Shown piece after piece: positions 11,856-24,049 of a DNA stretch of 64,000 bases (position 1 is its first letter; each line of letters starts with the position of its first letter). Made by a program: the position numbers and the translations under genes. Where the stretch lies: positions 132,501 through 196,500 of the forward strand of contig BSBK01007032.1 of NCBI GenBank assembly GCA_027943335.1, written 5' to 3'. Below the pieces are notes generated by a model. The model was not told the DNA's origin. It ran no database searches and worked only from the letters and a program-made list of their open reading frames with translations. Source of the stretch: Chamaecyparis obtusa. Taxonomy: Eukaryota; Streptophyta; Pinopsida; Cupressales; Cupressaceae.

Positions 11856-12016
11856 TGTTGGAGATTTGCTAGCAAGCCAGTGCTAACTATATGTTTGTCA
11901 TTGATGACAACATATGGTAAGTAGCATGAGTGGAAGCCTTATGCAGTAAGCTTTGAGTATATGTAGCATGGACATTTTAACAGCATGATATCATGGATGC
12001 AGAGGTTAATTGTTAG
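11856..12016 (+). repeat. TE2 3' LTR, first segment
   Basis: It starts TGTTGGAGATTTGC and is colinear with the TE7 LTRs until GGTTAATTGTTAG, where TE3 begins. The TE7 LTR shows the uninterrupted target (CTATTAGTATAGACAG), which resumes here at 35163. Confidence 0.9.
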
Positions 12017-13704
12017 TGAATGGGGGTAAAATGAATTCACCTCTATTTGGATGTAAAGGGGGAAATATGAGATCTATTCTCAAACCCAAATTCCCAAAGA
12101 AGAGATCCAATTTGATCAACCAAGAGGTTAATACACAATCGAATCAATTTATGAAGAATATGGAAGAGAGAGAGAAAATACAATATTTCCCTATGAAGGA
12201 TATGATGTTTGAAAGCTAGGGGATAATTGAAATACAAATACTAACCTCAAATTAGGGAAGATTTGGAAAATGTCAAATTCTGATGTCTGTGTATAATTTT
12301 GGGAAATTTTGTAACCTAATCCGGACTAGAAATGCCAAGACAGAGAAAACCCATAAATCTTTTTCAAAATGAGCTCAGGTTGGGTTTGACTCTCATAAAA
12401 GGTCAAATACTACATTCTTTATTTGAATTCTGATTCTGATTCTGTTCATAGATCTCGGAAGTTTGCCGAAAAGGGTATCCAAATTCACTCTCAGATATGA
12501 AATTTTGCACCTGTACCTACAAGAAAATGGGGGTTTTTGTTGTATGGAGGGTTTGCCTTGGTCAAACCCCAATTTAGGAATTAACCTTGAAATTGAATTG
12601 AAATATTTTGTGCATAAACAAAGTAATTGAAACAAATCACTTGGCTTATGCTGAAGTCCTTGTAGAGGATTTGAATCCTCAAATCCATAAGTAGGAATGC
12701 TTCAATGGATGTAGGATGAATGTAGGATGTCTCCAATTAATTCCATTTGATCTTCAACACCAATCTTGACTTGATCTTTGCATATGAGAAGGCTTGAATG
12801 AATGGAGAAGGATGGATCTTCAAGGGGGCTCCAAAGAGATTGAATCCTTCAATGGCTAACAATGGATCTCCTTGATGGATGAATGCTTGAACACTTGAAT
12901 TCTTGAAGGCTTGCTTGAATTCTTGAATTCACTTGCTTGCACTTGAGAGCTTGATCATGAAAGTGGATGTGAATAATGGATAAGAAAATGAGAGAGGAAG
13001 GCCTCCTTTTATAGTGAACTAGGGCACAATCCTATAGAGGGACCACCTTGGAGAATTAAATCCCAATTAGGTCATAACCTTTAGAAACTATACCTAGATT
13101 AAATGAAATTAAAGGATTTCCAATCTTGAAACCTGAAATGGCTAACCCGGAGGCGGGAAAACAAATATCCCGAAAGCCCGATGCCCAGAAATCATGAAAA
13201 TTGGAAATTTGAATGAGGAGGGCAAAATTGAGGTTGGACCTGACCTAGTTAGGTTTGAGCTCGATCCTGACCTAGTCAGGTTCAAGCTCAATCTTGACCT
13301 AGTCAGGTTCGACCTCGAATCTGACCCTAGTCCCAAATTTTCTCAGAACCAAATTAGGAGGTCTCGAGGATGCCCAGAAACCTAGAAATGATGCCAGAAC
13401 AAGACAAAATGCCAGAGATAGACATAAAGTCCTATGATTACTATGATGAAGGCTAGGAGGAATTATTTTTGAATCCTACCTAGAAAGTAAAGCCATGGAA
13501 GAGGGAAATTAAGGAGAATCCTCGAGATCCTAACCCTAATTTCACCTAGAATGAAGAAATCAAGCCCTTGGAAGTATTGGAAAGCGGGGAGAAAAGCCAA
13601 ATAGATGAAAAGACCCAATCAAGGCACTTAACATGACCCCAAACCACTTACTCGGAGGGCTAAATTCTCTTATCATGGAAGTGCTTCCATTTTAAGATGA
13701 TACA
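12017..13704 (-). repeat. TE3 3' LTR
   Basis: On the plus strand it runs TGAATGGGGG...GATGATACA. It carries a 27-bp tandem repeat at 13241-13330 and a CTTGAATTC-rich stretch near 12,890-12,960. Confidence 0.9.
13241..13330 (-). repeat. 27-bp tandem repeat in TE3 3' LTR
   Basis: Units start at 13241, 13268, 13295 and 13322, an exact 27-bp period. The core CCTGACCTAGTCAGG is a perfect dyad with 6-bp arms. The same array is in the 5' LTR with starts at 19521, 19548, 19575 and 19602. Confidence 0.85.
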
Positions 13705-14873
13705 TTAAGCCCCCAGTTTAGCAAGAGTATGTACTCGATGCAAACTCTTGGTAAAGGAGATCAGAATGAAAAGATAATCTTATCATAATCCAAGGGACAA
13801 AGAGAAACATTAAGCCCTTAGGGACTCAAGTCTTTGTCAACTCCTATATCACAATAAGAGAAACATCTCTAGAGAGAAAGAAAGTGTGATTACCTCACCC
13901 AATGAGAACTTATGCTCCATTGTGAACCACACGGCGCAGCTAGAAAGATGGAATTGAACCACCTAGTGAATGTGGCTACTCACTAGTCAACCCATCAAGG
14001 ATTTAACCTTAGGAATATTCTATTCCATAAGAATAAAACCAAAAAAAACAAAAGAGATCCCGTGTTAAGGACACTTCCGACCTTAAGGGATCAAAATATG
14101 TGTATTTGAAATTGAAGGGATCAAGAGATCCTAAAATATAAATCCATGCTTTAAGGATCAATTACTAATCCAAAAAGGGAAAAAGTACCTTGAAAAATAA
14201 TATGTGCATATTGGAAAGTGCATGTGTGCAACAGGTGAGCAGAGCATATGCCCCCACGTTAAAGTCATTGTTGACACTTTACAGGAGCAATGGCTTTAAC
14301 GGAAACATAAACAACTCCACTGATTACATTTCCACATTGAGATGCCCCCAGATGAAGACAAATAAAGGGAAATATCACATAAACATACATAGAAAACATA
14401 AGGGATCTACCTATCGTGGGGTTAGTATGATCATAAGATAATATATGTATGATATTATTGCAAATGAATTGACATCATTCCCCAAAGAAAGTAGAACTAC
14501 AATCACAAAGGAGGAAAGATCACATAAGATATACAAAGGAGAATCTTTTCAGACCATGACATGGAGACCAAAAATAATTAGTGCTACCATATCTTGAATC
14601 CAAGTAGATTACAAGGAAACATTTACGAACAATAGCACAATTACAACATAACATTGAACAATGCATAGAAGAATAGAGATAGATATAGAAGAATTTGAAC
14701 AGCAGTTTTGATTCCTTCATCACCTTATACCAACTGAGTAACAAAGATCATATAAAAGAATCTAACAACATTTAGCAAACACATTACGGGAGAAGCACAG
14801 TATAGCAGGAAAACACACAACAAAGCTACCACGAAGCACAAGCCGATCAAGCATGCCACCTACTTTCCCCATC
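13705..14873 (-). other. TE3 polypurine tract and 3' non-coding region
   Basis: Next to the 3' LTR the minus strand reads AACTGGGGGCTTAA, a plausible polypurine tract. The remaining 1.1 kb has only short ORFs without recognisable similarity. Confidence 0.55.
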
Positions 14874-15200
14874 TCATTGTATATCATTTAGGGAAGGTGG
14901 GTAACTCACAAGAGGGACTATATCCAATATAGTAGGAATGATAGCCAGTTCCAAACAAGGATCCTCTTGAGAATCACTATGTTCGAAACTAGGTGTAAGA
15001 GTTAAGTGTGATGAAAGCATATTAGGTAAATCAATGTCAATGTCAATAGTCTCATATTCATCATTAACATCATCAGTATCATCAATAGTATTGTCTTCAT
15101 CCAAATTAATCAAAATAGGATCTAAGATATGAATAGAATCATCATAATCATGCATGTGATCATCATTATTAGTATTAATTTCTTCTAACACATTATGCAT
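14874..15200 (-). CDS. TE3 acidic ORF of unknown function
   Basis: This 108-residue ORF is very rich in Asp and Glu (for example DEDNTIDDTDDVNDEYET). I do not recognise it. It lies downstream of the protease region, where TE4 has a longer acidic spacer before RT. It may be the remaining start of that spacer, left when the polymerase part was lost. No signal peptide or membrane segment is visible. Confidence 0.4.
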   Translation of the reverse strand: MHNVLEEINTNNDDHMHDYDDSIHILDPILINLDEDNTIDDTDDVNDEYETIDIDIDLPNMLSSHLTLTPSFEHSDSQEDPCLELAIIPTILDIVPLVSYPPSLNDIQ

Positions 15201-15548
15201 AGGTTTATCTATAGAAAGTAAAGATCTTTGAGCTTTAGCATGAGCACGATGCTTTTTACGATGTTCATTAGTAGATCATTTTCATTTTGATTTATTTGAA
15301 ATTGGTTGAGAACAAGGAGGAAAAATCATAGGATCCTTCATAGGTTCTTTAGGAAGATCAGTAGGATTATTATCCATAGGAGGAACAATCACAAGATCTT
15401 TGATAGGTTTGGTATAAGGAACTTGATTAACAAAACTAGAAGCCAAAGTTAAAGGAGGTATCGATGGTGTAGGTAAAAGACCATGATTAAGATCCCTAGG
15501 AGGTGAACTTAATTCAATAATTTTACAATGTTTATAAGCTTGATATGA

Positions 15549-16043
15549 TCAAAAAATATTATCAGGTCGAGGAAGACATGAATTAGGTAATGAAGGCCAA
15601 AAGAAATCAACAGCAGCACAATCTCTAGGCCTAGAAGGTTGATATAGACTATGATTACTCTTCTTCACTTGTTCATCATGAATGAACTTAAGACACTTAT
15701 GGATAGGTGAAGCAACGACATGCATGGCAGTCAACCAAGGAAAACCTAGCTTAACTTGAAACTGATCAGAAGTAGGAACCACAACAAAGGTAGTGTTCAC
15801 AATTTTTCCACAAAGTTCAATCGGTAAAGTAATAGAACCAAATGATGGATAAAGAAAACCATTGCAAGTTTGACTCCACACATCTGATGTATCATAAAAT
15901 TCACATTGTAAGCTTTTCATAAAAATATTTTCTTCAGTGATAATATTGACTAAAGATGTAGGATCAACAAGACAACCATGAGTAGGCCCTAGCAGCAATG
16001 TAAAGGGGACCATCAGGAGCTTTAATAGTCTTGGAGTCATCAA
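15549..16043 (-). pseudogene. TE3 retropepsin-like protease, degenerate
   Basis: About 164 residues. GCLVDPTSLVNIITEEN stands where retropepsins have D-S/T-G followed by a hydrophobic strand, so the catalytic Asp is kept but the DSG triad is not. KLGFPWLTAMHVVASP corresponds to the second conserved block (usually LGRPWL). A frameshift between about 16,020 and 15,970 separates it from gag. The family assignment rests on these two motifs and the position after gag. Confidence 0.6.
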
Positions 16044-16086
16044 AGGTAATCAAAAGTTTCTGAGGTCTTTTATTCTTAAATTTTTG

Positions 16087-18045
16087 TCAAGGTTTAGGTT
16101 GAGTTTTCATTTTAGGTTTAGGTTTTGGTGGAGGTTGAGTTTGAACTTGAAATTGAATCTGAGGTGGAGATACAGACTGATCAACATACTCCACTTGATT
16201 AACAACATGAATGATATCATCCATCTTTGAATCATACACAATTTCCATAATAGATGGTTGAGCAATAGTATTAGTATTATGCATAGGTAAAGGGTTTGTA
16301 TAGATTTGAAGGTTCTGATTAGGAGGAGAGATAGATTTATTCCCACTACTATCCAGATTATCAACATATAAAGCCTTAGAATCAATTAGATCTTGAACCT
16401 TATGTTTTAAATAATAACATTTCTCAATATCATGACCATTCTGATGATGATATTGACAAAAAGCATTTTGATCAAAATATTTAGATGCAATCGTAGTAGG
16501 TAAAATAGGTCGAATAGGAGGTAAAGTATTCATATTAGCAGCTAACAACCTATTCATAATAGCATGCAAACATTCAGAAAGAGGAGTAAACATATGATTT
16601 AATTGAAAAGCAGTGGATGCAGAAGTGGCATTATGAGATGCAACAATAACTTGATCAGCAACTGCATTCTCTTATTTGTTTATATTGACATAGTGGTTGA
16701 ATTTTTAAAACTTATTTGGATTAGGAGCAGCATCAATCTTATCAACTGGAACAGGAGCCATTGGAGTGTTGCTCTCAAATTGACTCACTTGTAATTGATA
16801 ATGATGAAGCGCTACACAAAGTTGTTGAAAAGAGGTAAATTCAGTAAGCAAAATCTTATCTCTAATATCCTTTTGCAAATTTGAAATAAACATATGTTGA
16901 ATATCAATATTAGGAACATGATAGGAAATCTGAGCATGTAAATTCTTAAATCTACCAATAAATTCAGTCAATTTTTCCTTAGCACTTTGTTTACAATGCA
17001 TTAAATCAGTCAAAGATACTTGTGGGCCAATATTGTTTTGAAATTGTTGAATAAAGGCATTAACAAGTTGTGGAAAGGAATCGATAGAATAAGGAGGCAA
17101 GGAACAATACCATTGTAAGGCCTTGTCACAGAAGGTTCTAGAAATTTTTTTGGCTAAAATCCTATGGTCATGAGCATAATCACTAAAAAGGATTTGGAAT
17201 GTTTTAACATGATGAATAGGATCTCCTTTTCCATTATAATTCTCAAGATGAGGCATGTCACATTGCTGAGGAATAGGAGTATGAATGATGTCTTGAGGCA
17301 AGGGACTTCCCATGTCACATGTAGGAATACTAAACTTATTTTGAGTTAAGGAAGCAAGTTGGTGTTGTAAAGATGATATAGTTTGAGCCAAACTCATGAT
17401 TTTTGAATGATTAGAGGAAATGGGAGGAGTAGCAACATTAGACACACTAGGTAAAGTGTATGAAGCTGTAGGAATAGAAGGCACAACTAGAGGAACACTA
17501 GGAACTACAGTTGGAAGCGGATTGGAATAAGTAAAAGGAACATTATGATATGAAGGTTGTGATGGAGGAAGAGACACGAGAGGAAAACTCATAGGAATAG
17601 AGGGAATCGTCACAATTACCAAAGAAGGAGTATAGATAGGAATACTAGGTAAAGGATTAGAAGGAGGTTCAACACTAGTGATAGGAGGAATCAACCCTAA
17701 ATCTTGAGCTTCTTGAGCTAAAGGTTTAACATTTGAATGCACAAGGTGAGTAATACCACACAAGATGTTAACACCTTGATCACTATCATAGAGAAATTTC
17801 TTAAGAGCCTCGATAGCTTGAATGGAATCTTGATTATGGTTTTCTTGAAGAAGCCAATTACCCATTTTATCAAGTTTAGTGGAAATTTTTTGGACTTGTT
17901 CAGGAGAAAGTCTTAAAGTGTCATCCTCATCATGACATGAGTGAGAAGAGTTGTGCTCCATAGTAGGATTTGAATCATGAAGAATCAAGTTATCATCTGG
18001 GATCCTAAGGAAGGGAGAAGAAGATTCAGGATCAAAGGGACCCAT
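16087..18045 (-). pseudogene. TE3 Gag, largely intact
   Basis: The ATG at 18045 opens a 446-residue uninterrupted ORF to 16705; the same frame resumes to 16087 after two stops. The N-terminus is acidic, followed by a Pro/Ser-rich stretch (about residues 120-210). Next comes the retrotransposon gag core with YNGKGDPIHHVKTF, KALQWYCSLPPYSI, FIQQFQNNIG and KLTEFIGRFKNL. Near 16,417-16,458 lies the knuckle CQYHHQNGHDIEKC, a C-x2-H-x4-H-x4-C arrangement also present in TE4 Gag. Gag would form the particle that packages element RNA. The length of the surviving frame is unusual for this window. Confidence 0.85.
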
Positions 18046-18280
18046 GAGTCTACAACTTCATCTAACTAGAATTTTATAAGTAAGACTAGTGGTAGTAAAG
18101 CTCATAAACCAGTGTAATGCAAATGAACTAAACTAAGAACACATAAAGCATGAATATGGTTGTATTTTTGAAATCTAATTAGCATACAAGATCTAACACC
18201 AAGGAAAATTCTAATACCAACAAGATAAAATGAAAGCACAATAAAGCATCCAATTCCACAAAAGAAAAGAGAGTAAGTAT

Positions 18281-18293
18281 GTCGAGTTCACCA
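18281..18293 (-). promoter_or_regulatory. TE3 candidate primer binding site
   Basis: On the minus strand TGGTGAACTCGAC begins three bases after the end of the 5' LTR. TGG is right for a tRNA 3' CCA, but I cannot assign the tRNA. Confidence 0.5.
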
Positions 18294-18296
18294 AAA

Positions 18297-19984
18297 TGAA
18301 TAGGGGTAAAATGAATTCACCTCTATTTGGATATAAAGGGGGAAATATGAGATCTATTCTCAAACCCAAATTCCCAAAGAAGAGATCTAATTTGATCAAC
18401 CAAGAGGTTAATACACAATAGAATCAATTTATGAAGAATATGGAAGAGAGAGAGAAAATTCAATATTTCCCTATGAAGGATATGATGTTTGAAAGCTAGG
18501 GGATAATTGAAATACAACTACTAACATCAAATTAGGGAAGATCTGGAAAATGTCAAATTTTGATGTTTGTGTATACTTTCCAGAAATTCTGCAACTTGCT
18601 CCAGACTGGAAATGCCAAGATAGAGAAAACCTAGAAATCCTTTCTGAAATGATCTCAGGTCAAGTTTGACCCTCATAAAAGGTCAAATACTACATTCTTT
18701 ATTTGAAGTCTAATTCTAATTCTATTTGCAGATCTCAGAAGTTTGCCAAAAAGAGTATCCAAATTCACTCTCAGATCTAAAATTCTACACCTATACCTGC
18801 AAGAAAATGGGGGTTTTTGTTGTACGGGGGGTTTTCCTTGGTCAAGCCCCAATTTAGGAATTAACCTTGAAATTGAATTGAAATATATTGTGCATAAACA
18901 AAGTAATTGAAACAAATCACCTCGCTTATGTTGAAGTCCTTGTAGAGGATTCGAATCCTCAGATCCACAAGTAGGAATGCTTCAATGGATGTAGGATGAA
19001 TGTAGGATGTCTCCAATCAATGGAATTTGATCTTCAACACCAATCTTGACTTGATATTTTCATATGAGAAGGCTTGAATGAATGGAGAAGGATGGATCTT
19101 CAAGGGGCCTCCAAAGAGATTGAATCCTTCAATGGCTAACAATGGATCTCCTTGATGGATGAATGTTTAAACAATTGAATGCTTGAAGGCTTGCTTGAAT
19201 GCTTGAATTCACTTGCTTTCACTTGAGAGCTTGATCATGAAAGTGGATGTGAATAATGGATAAGAAAATGAGAGAGGAAGGCCTCCTTTTATAGTGAACT
19301 AGGGAACAATCCTCTAGAGGGTCCACCTTGGAGAATTAAATCCAAATTGGGTCCTAACCTTTAGAAAATATACCTAGATTAAATGCAATTAAAGGATTTA
19401 CCATCCCAAAACCTGAAATGGCTGACCCGGAGGTGAGAAAATAAATATCCCGAAAGCCCGATGCTTGTAAATCATGAAAATTGGAAATTTGAATGAGGGG
19501 CGAAAAATCAAGGTTGGACCTCACCTAGTCAGGTTAAAGCTTGATCTTGACCTAGTTAGGTTTGAGCTTGATCCTGACCTAGTTAGGTTCGACCTTGAAT
19601 CTGACCCTGGTCCCAGATATGCTCAGAATCAAGTTAAGAGGTCCCGGGGATGCCTAGAAACCTAGAAATGATGCCAGAACAGGACAAAATGCCAGAGATA
19701 GACATAAAGTCCTATGCTTACTATGATGAAGGCTAGGAGGACTTATTTATGAATCCTACCTAGAAAGTAGAGCCATGAAAGAGGGAAATTAAGCAGAATC
19801 CTTGAGATCCTAACCCTAATTTCACCTAGAATGAAGAAATCAAGTGCAGGGAAGAAGTGGAAAGCGGGGAGAAAAGCCAAATACATGCAAAGACCTGATC
19901 AAGGTGCTTAACATGACCCAAAACCACTTACTCAGAGGGATAAATGCTCTTATCATGGAAGTGCTTCCATTTTAAGATGATACA
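18297..19984 (-). repeat. TE3 5' LTR
   Basis: Same length and ends as the 3' copy. It contains the 27-bp tandem array (19521-19612) and a good minus-strand TATA box. Confidence 0.9.
19285..19293 (-). promoter_or_regulatory. TATA box in TE3 5' LTR
   Basis: TATAAAAGG on the minus strand, in the context CACTATAAAAGGAGGCC. It is conserved in the 3' copy at 13006-13014 and lies about 690 bp into the LTR. Confidence 0.65.
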
Positions 19985-19992
19985 ATTAGTAT

Positions 19993-21007
19993 TGTGTGGT
20001 GTAAAAGTGACCACTTCTGTGAATCCTTGCATTCAAGGATACTCAATAATGAGCTCTTGAATATCGATTCACAGCTCTCTATCTGTGGAGTGCATGGATT
20101 GTTTATGAGGCTCTCAGATTGACTGAGTTAAACCCATGCAAGTACACCATAGAACGAGAGATTCAAGGATGAGAAGCAAGAATGCTAATCTCCATTGAAT
20201 CATCAAGTTCTTGCATGCAAATGAAATTAATCTATATGATTGCAATGCAAGAAAATAAACTACTTTATTGAAATGGATATTAAGCTAAAACAATGAAATA
20301 AATTAAACTAAAATGTTATGAATGTTAATCTATATGTAAATATGCAAGCGAAATGCTATGTGATCTCCAAAGCTCCAAAGTCTGTAAGAAAACTTGCAGC
20401 ATAACAATAGTATGAAAATTCAGGATTCCTAATTGAGAAGGAGAGGGCTCCTTATATAAGAAACTGATGAAAATAATGCATCTCCAAGATCAATGTGGGA
20501 TTAATGCAAAAAGAGGAAAGAAAAATCATTTTTAGAAAGTGTGGAGAGAAAAAGGAAATCTCTTTATTTTATTTATTTTTTATTTCACTTATTTCCATTT
20601 TCATCACAAAAGATCTTTTGAGAGGATTTTATTTATTTTAAAAGAATAATTCTCTTTTAATTAAATAAAATAAGGTTATTTAATTAAAAGATGAATATTA
20701 ATTAAATAAAATAAAATCATTTAACTAAAAAAGGTTTTAATTAAATAAATTTATTTTACTTAAGAGATATTACTTTCAATTAAATAAAGTTATTTTATTT
20801 ATTTAAAAGGGATTATTTATTTTAATTAAATAAAATTATTGATGACATGATTAAACCTTAGGAGATTATTGAAATGATTGAAATAGTTATGATTTGATCA
20901 AGGAAATTGATTTGAATATATTGTAAAGCATTGATTCAGAAAATTGATATTTGACAAATTGAATAAATGGGGCCCAAAGTCTAGGCGACCATTTCAGGGT
21001 GCATACA
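19993..21007 (-). repeat. TE4 3' LTR
   Basis: On the plus strand it starts TGTGTGGTGTAAAAG and ends GGGTGCATACA. A tract with repeated TTAATTAAATAAAA words spans about 20,640-20,840. Confidence 0.92.
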
Positions 21008-21020
21008 TTTGCCCCTCTTT
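21008..21020 (-). other. TE4 polypurine tract
   Basis: On the minus strand AAAGAGGGGCAAA is directly followed by the LTR start TGTATGC. Confidence 0.85.
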
Positions 21021-22909
21021 GACTAATGTGAGGTTGACTCGGGACCACATGTGGTCAAAGAATGGAATTGAAGTGTTAGATCGATTTGGGATCACAAAAC
21101 AAACCAAATGTGTGTTCGACAGATGGGAACACATCAGGACATAGATAAGTAGACTGAAAAAGACAAGGCCAACACCTGTGAATAGGTAATTGTCAAGTCT
21201 CAAATAAGAGATAAGAATCTTAAGCAAGGTTTCCCCAAGAGAAGTAATTGATAAATTTGATAAAGCTGAATCAAGCATTGAAGTTTGGTAGGTATTGCCC
21301 CCTCGTGATCGAAATCAAAATGAGATAGAGGAGAAACAGTAAATTGATAAATTTGATCAGATCAAACTAAATATAAAGTTCTTGATGTAAGATGAAAGAT
21401 ATAAGAATCAAAGAACTAAGGTAGCTTACCAAGAAAGATTATGCCCCAAGGTTGAATTAGAAGAAAAGGAAGTGGGGTGAAAGCGAATGGAAGATAGAAG
21501 TTTGGAAGAAATGGAAAGAAATGGAGAGAAGAAAGAGAATTTGCCTCTAGAAAGAAGATGCCCCAAAATCAATCAACTGTTTAAGATAGGGAATTTTGAT
21601 TGAGATCATGAAAGAAGGTAAGGAAATGAAGATCAAAATGTCACCATAGTTGACTAAAAGTCCACAAGAAAGATGAAGGAAACCCTCTCAAACTCATAAT
21701 GCAGCCTAAAAGTGCAAATTTAACATGAAGTCTAAATAATGCAAGCTACATGGAAATGCAAAGGTGTACTTGGAATAGGGTAACATAGGATTTTTGTGTT
21801 CATCATTCATTAGAGAATGTAAGAGAACTTATTTTCATCATAGGGCCATTATTATCAGACATCGGATGATCACACAATCATCACTAGTCACAAATGTAAC
21901 TATGAAGATATGAATGTGATTTATATCAGATTGGAATGTCGAAAGATTCTATCATGAGCATCAAGGACATAAAGGTCAAGATGACTACAATGTTAGCTTA
22001 CCCAATTTAATGTAGCAAAACCACACTCGCATCAAGGCATAAATGCCAGGATGACCATAAGAATGGTTGTGCAAAAACTGTCAAGGATGATGCCTTAAAT
22101 CTCCTAAGTGTGTTAAGGAGACAACAAGAGACATTGAAGAGGTTCAAGATGACACCCACAAGCAAAAAGAAAATAAAAACATGCCCCATGCCCCAAGTCT
22201 TCTATCTATGCATCATGGAGAGACTTATCAGATAGGGACACTCAACGAAAATCAATAACAGTCAGCACATAGAAAAAAAAAATTCATGACATATCTCAAG
22301 CATTAAATGTTGCATTTAAAAATTTAAGTGTGTAAACTGATACTGAGTTTTGAGGATAAGGATCAAATGCTTGCAAGCAGGTAAGATCACATGACCAAAC
22401 TAGATAAGACCAAACTGATAAGTGTTGAAAAACATTAGATGTCAGGAGTTGTGTTGAAAAACACAGTTGGGTTGGTGTTGAAAAACACCATTTGTGAGGT
22501 GTCCTAAAGACAAGCATATCCAAGAGACCAAAGCTAACATAGTGATGCCCCCTAGACAAAGACAAAGACCAATTGCAAACCAAGGCGACAAGGACAAGGC
22601 ATGATGGAGAAAGGCTAAGTGTCGAGGATGCATGCTAAGAAATAGGGGTACAAAGGCCTCAAGTAGCACCCGTTTCCAGGTTTTCACCACTTGGAAGAAT
22701 TTTTTCAAGACTTTTTATAATTTTTTTGTACTTTTTTGCTACCAAGGTGCCTATTTCCAAGTTTTCACCAAGGCACTTTTTCTATTTTTTTTGAATTTTT
22801 TATTTTTTTGTATTTTTTGTATTTTTTCAGCATCATATATGATTTTTTTTTGGAATTTTTTCAGGATCAATAAGGTATATACAAAGGATGCCCCTAGATA
22901 GAATGAGCA
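21021..22909 (-). other. TE4 3' non-coding region
   Basis: About 1.9 kb between the integrase end and the polypurine tract. I see only short, overlapping ORFs on both strands. It includes three GTGTTGAAAAACA-type dyads (22,422-22,488) and a T-rich stretch on the plus strand (about 22,690-22,870). Confidence 0.6.
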
Positions 22910-24049
22910 TCAAGGATAGAACTTCTTCAGGTGCAAAACATTGATAGGCTCAGGGAGCTGCTCCCCCTCTTCCGTAGATAGTAAATAAGCACCTGTACCA
23001 AAAGTTGTTGTGATAATGTAGGGTCCAAGCCAATTAGGTTTGAATTTTCCCTTTTGTTCTCTATTTTGTTGGTTCTTAGGATTCTCTCGTAGGACAAGAT
23101 ATCCTACTTGGAATTCTCTAGGGCGAACCTTTTTGTTGAATGCTTTGGACATCTACTTCTGGTAGACCCTCATATGGTCAAATGATGCTTTATGCTTTTC
23201 ATCCAGAATTTCCAATTCTTGTAATCTCATGGCGTGATAATCTTCATCTATAACTAGACCTTTGAGAGAGACTCTAAGTGTCAGAATCTCAATCTCTAAA
23301 GGTAACACTGCTTCAGCGCCATATGTGAGGGCAAAAGGAGTAGCCCCAGTTGGAGTATGAATACTCCTTCTATAGGCCCACAAGGCTGGATTTATCTGTA
23401 GGTGCTAGTCTCTACCATTCTTATGAACTGTTCTGTGTAAAATCTTGAGAATGGTTTTATTTGAAGCCTCTGCCTAACCATTTCCTTGCGGGAAGTAAAT
23501 GGAGGACCAATGTTTCTTTATCTTAAATCTTTGGCAGAGTTGTGTAAGGTCCTTGTTTTTTAACTAACCTCCATTATCAATGATGATCTCAGATGGCACT
23601 CCATATTGACAGATGATATGGTTTAAAATGAATAAAGACACGATCTTGCTTGAGGCAATAGAAAGTGGAACAACCTCTACCCATTTTTTGAAGTAGTCAG
23701 TAGCAGTGATAATGAACTTATGTCAACCTGATGAGTTGGGATGAATCTACCCAACAAGGTCAAAGGCCCATCGCTGAAATAGCCAGTGAGATATAGAAGG
23801 AATTAGCTCCCTACCTGGAGCATGTATTAGGTGTCCATGTTTTTGACATTTTTCACAAGACTTGGCAAAAGCTACCGAATCTATCTGCATCATAGGCCAA
23901 TAGTACCCCACCCTAAGCAACCTTTGAGCCATGGAAAGACCATTAGAATGTCCCCCACATATGCCCTCATGGATGTCAACTAGTGCTTGATCAGATTCCT
24001 CATTTTCTAAGCACCTAAGAAGTGTCCCATCTAGACCCCTCCTATACAA
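22910..24049 (-). pseudogene. TE4 integrase, decayed
   Basis: The N-terminal zinc-binding motif is clear: HEGICGGHSNGLS, then YYWPMM, then CEKCQKHG (HHCC). The core acidic residues appear in RWAFDLVG, IIDNGG and NGxAEASNKT; the x is a TAG stop where the family has Gln. A further TAG stands where the family usually has Trp (GRDxH). The C-terminal part has LWAYRRSIHTPTGATPF, YGAEAVLP and NWLGPYII, ending in VLHLKKFYP. No chromodomain follows, as expected for Tat rather than chromovirus elements. It would insert the cDNA into chromosomes. Confidence 0.88.

Larger units (their letters stand above)
6876..12016 (+). mobile_element. TE2: Ty1/copia element (left part; 3' LTR split by TE3+TE4)
   Basis: A truncated 5' LTR (about 6876-7408) is followed by a primer site, gag, protease, integrase, RT, RNase H, a polypurine tract (CCAAAGGGGGAGAT) and the first 161 bp of the 3' LTR. 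The rest of that LTR lies at 35163-36313, beyond 23.1 kb of inserted Ty3 elements. The order protease-integrase-RT-RNase H is diagnostic of Ty1/copia. TE7 is a second copy of the same family, shown by shared LTR and protein sequence. The 5' LTR lacks about its first 750 bp, so no 5' TSD can be read. Confidence 0.9.
12017..19984 (-). mobile_element. TE3: non-autonomous Ty3-type element (gag, degenerate protease, acidic ORF)
   Basis: Two LTRs of identical length (1688 bp) at 12017-13704 and 18297-19984 begin and end TG...CA. The flanks are GTTAG (12012-12016) and ATTAG (19985-19989), a TSD with one mismatch. The ORFs run on the minus strand, so the 5' LTR is the right copy. The 4.6-kb interior holds gag, a protease-like region and a short acidic ORF, but no RT, RNase H or integrase. 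The Gag CHHC knuckle resembles that of TE4. By eye the LTRs differ far more than those of TE4 (roughly 14 differences in one 100-base stretch), so TE3 is the older insertion. Confidence 0.9.

Noticed and set aside
13142..13385. ORFs on both strands over the TE3 LTR repeat
   Set aside because: They are translations of the 27-bp tandem array and occur again in the other LTR.
20640..20840. AT-rich block as a centromeric or satellite array
   Set aside because: It is a degenerate internal part of a defined LTR, present once per LTR, not an extended satellite.
22632..22901. Phe-rich 89-codon plus-strand ORF
   Set aside because: It is a T-rich tract in the TE4 3' region; composition explains it.
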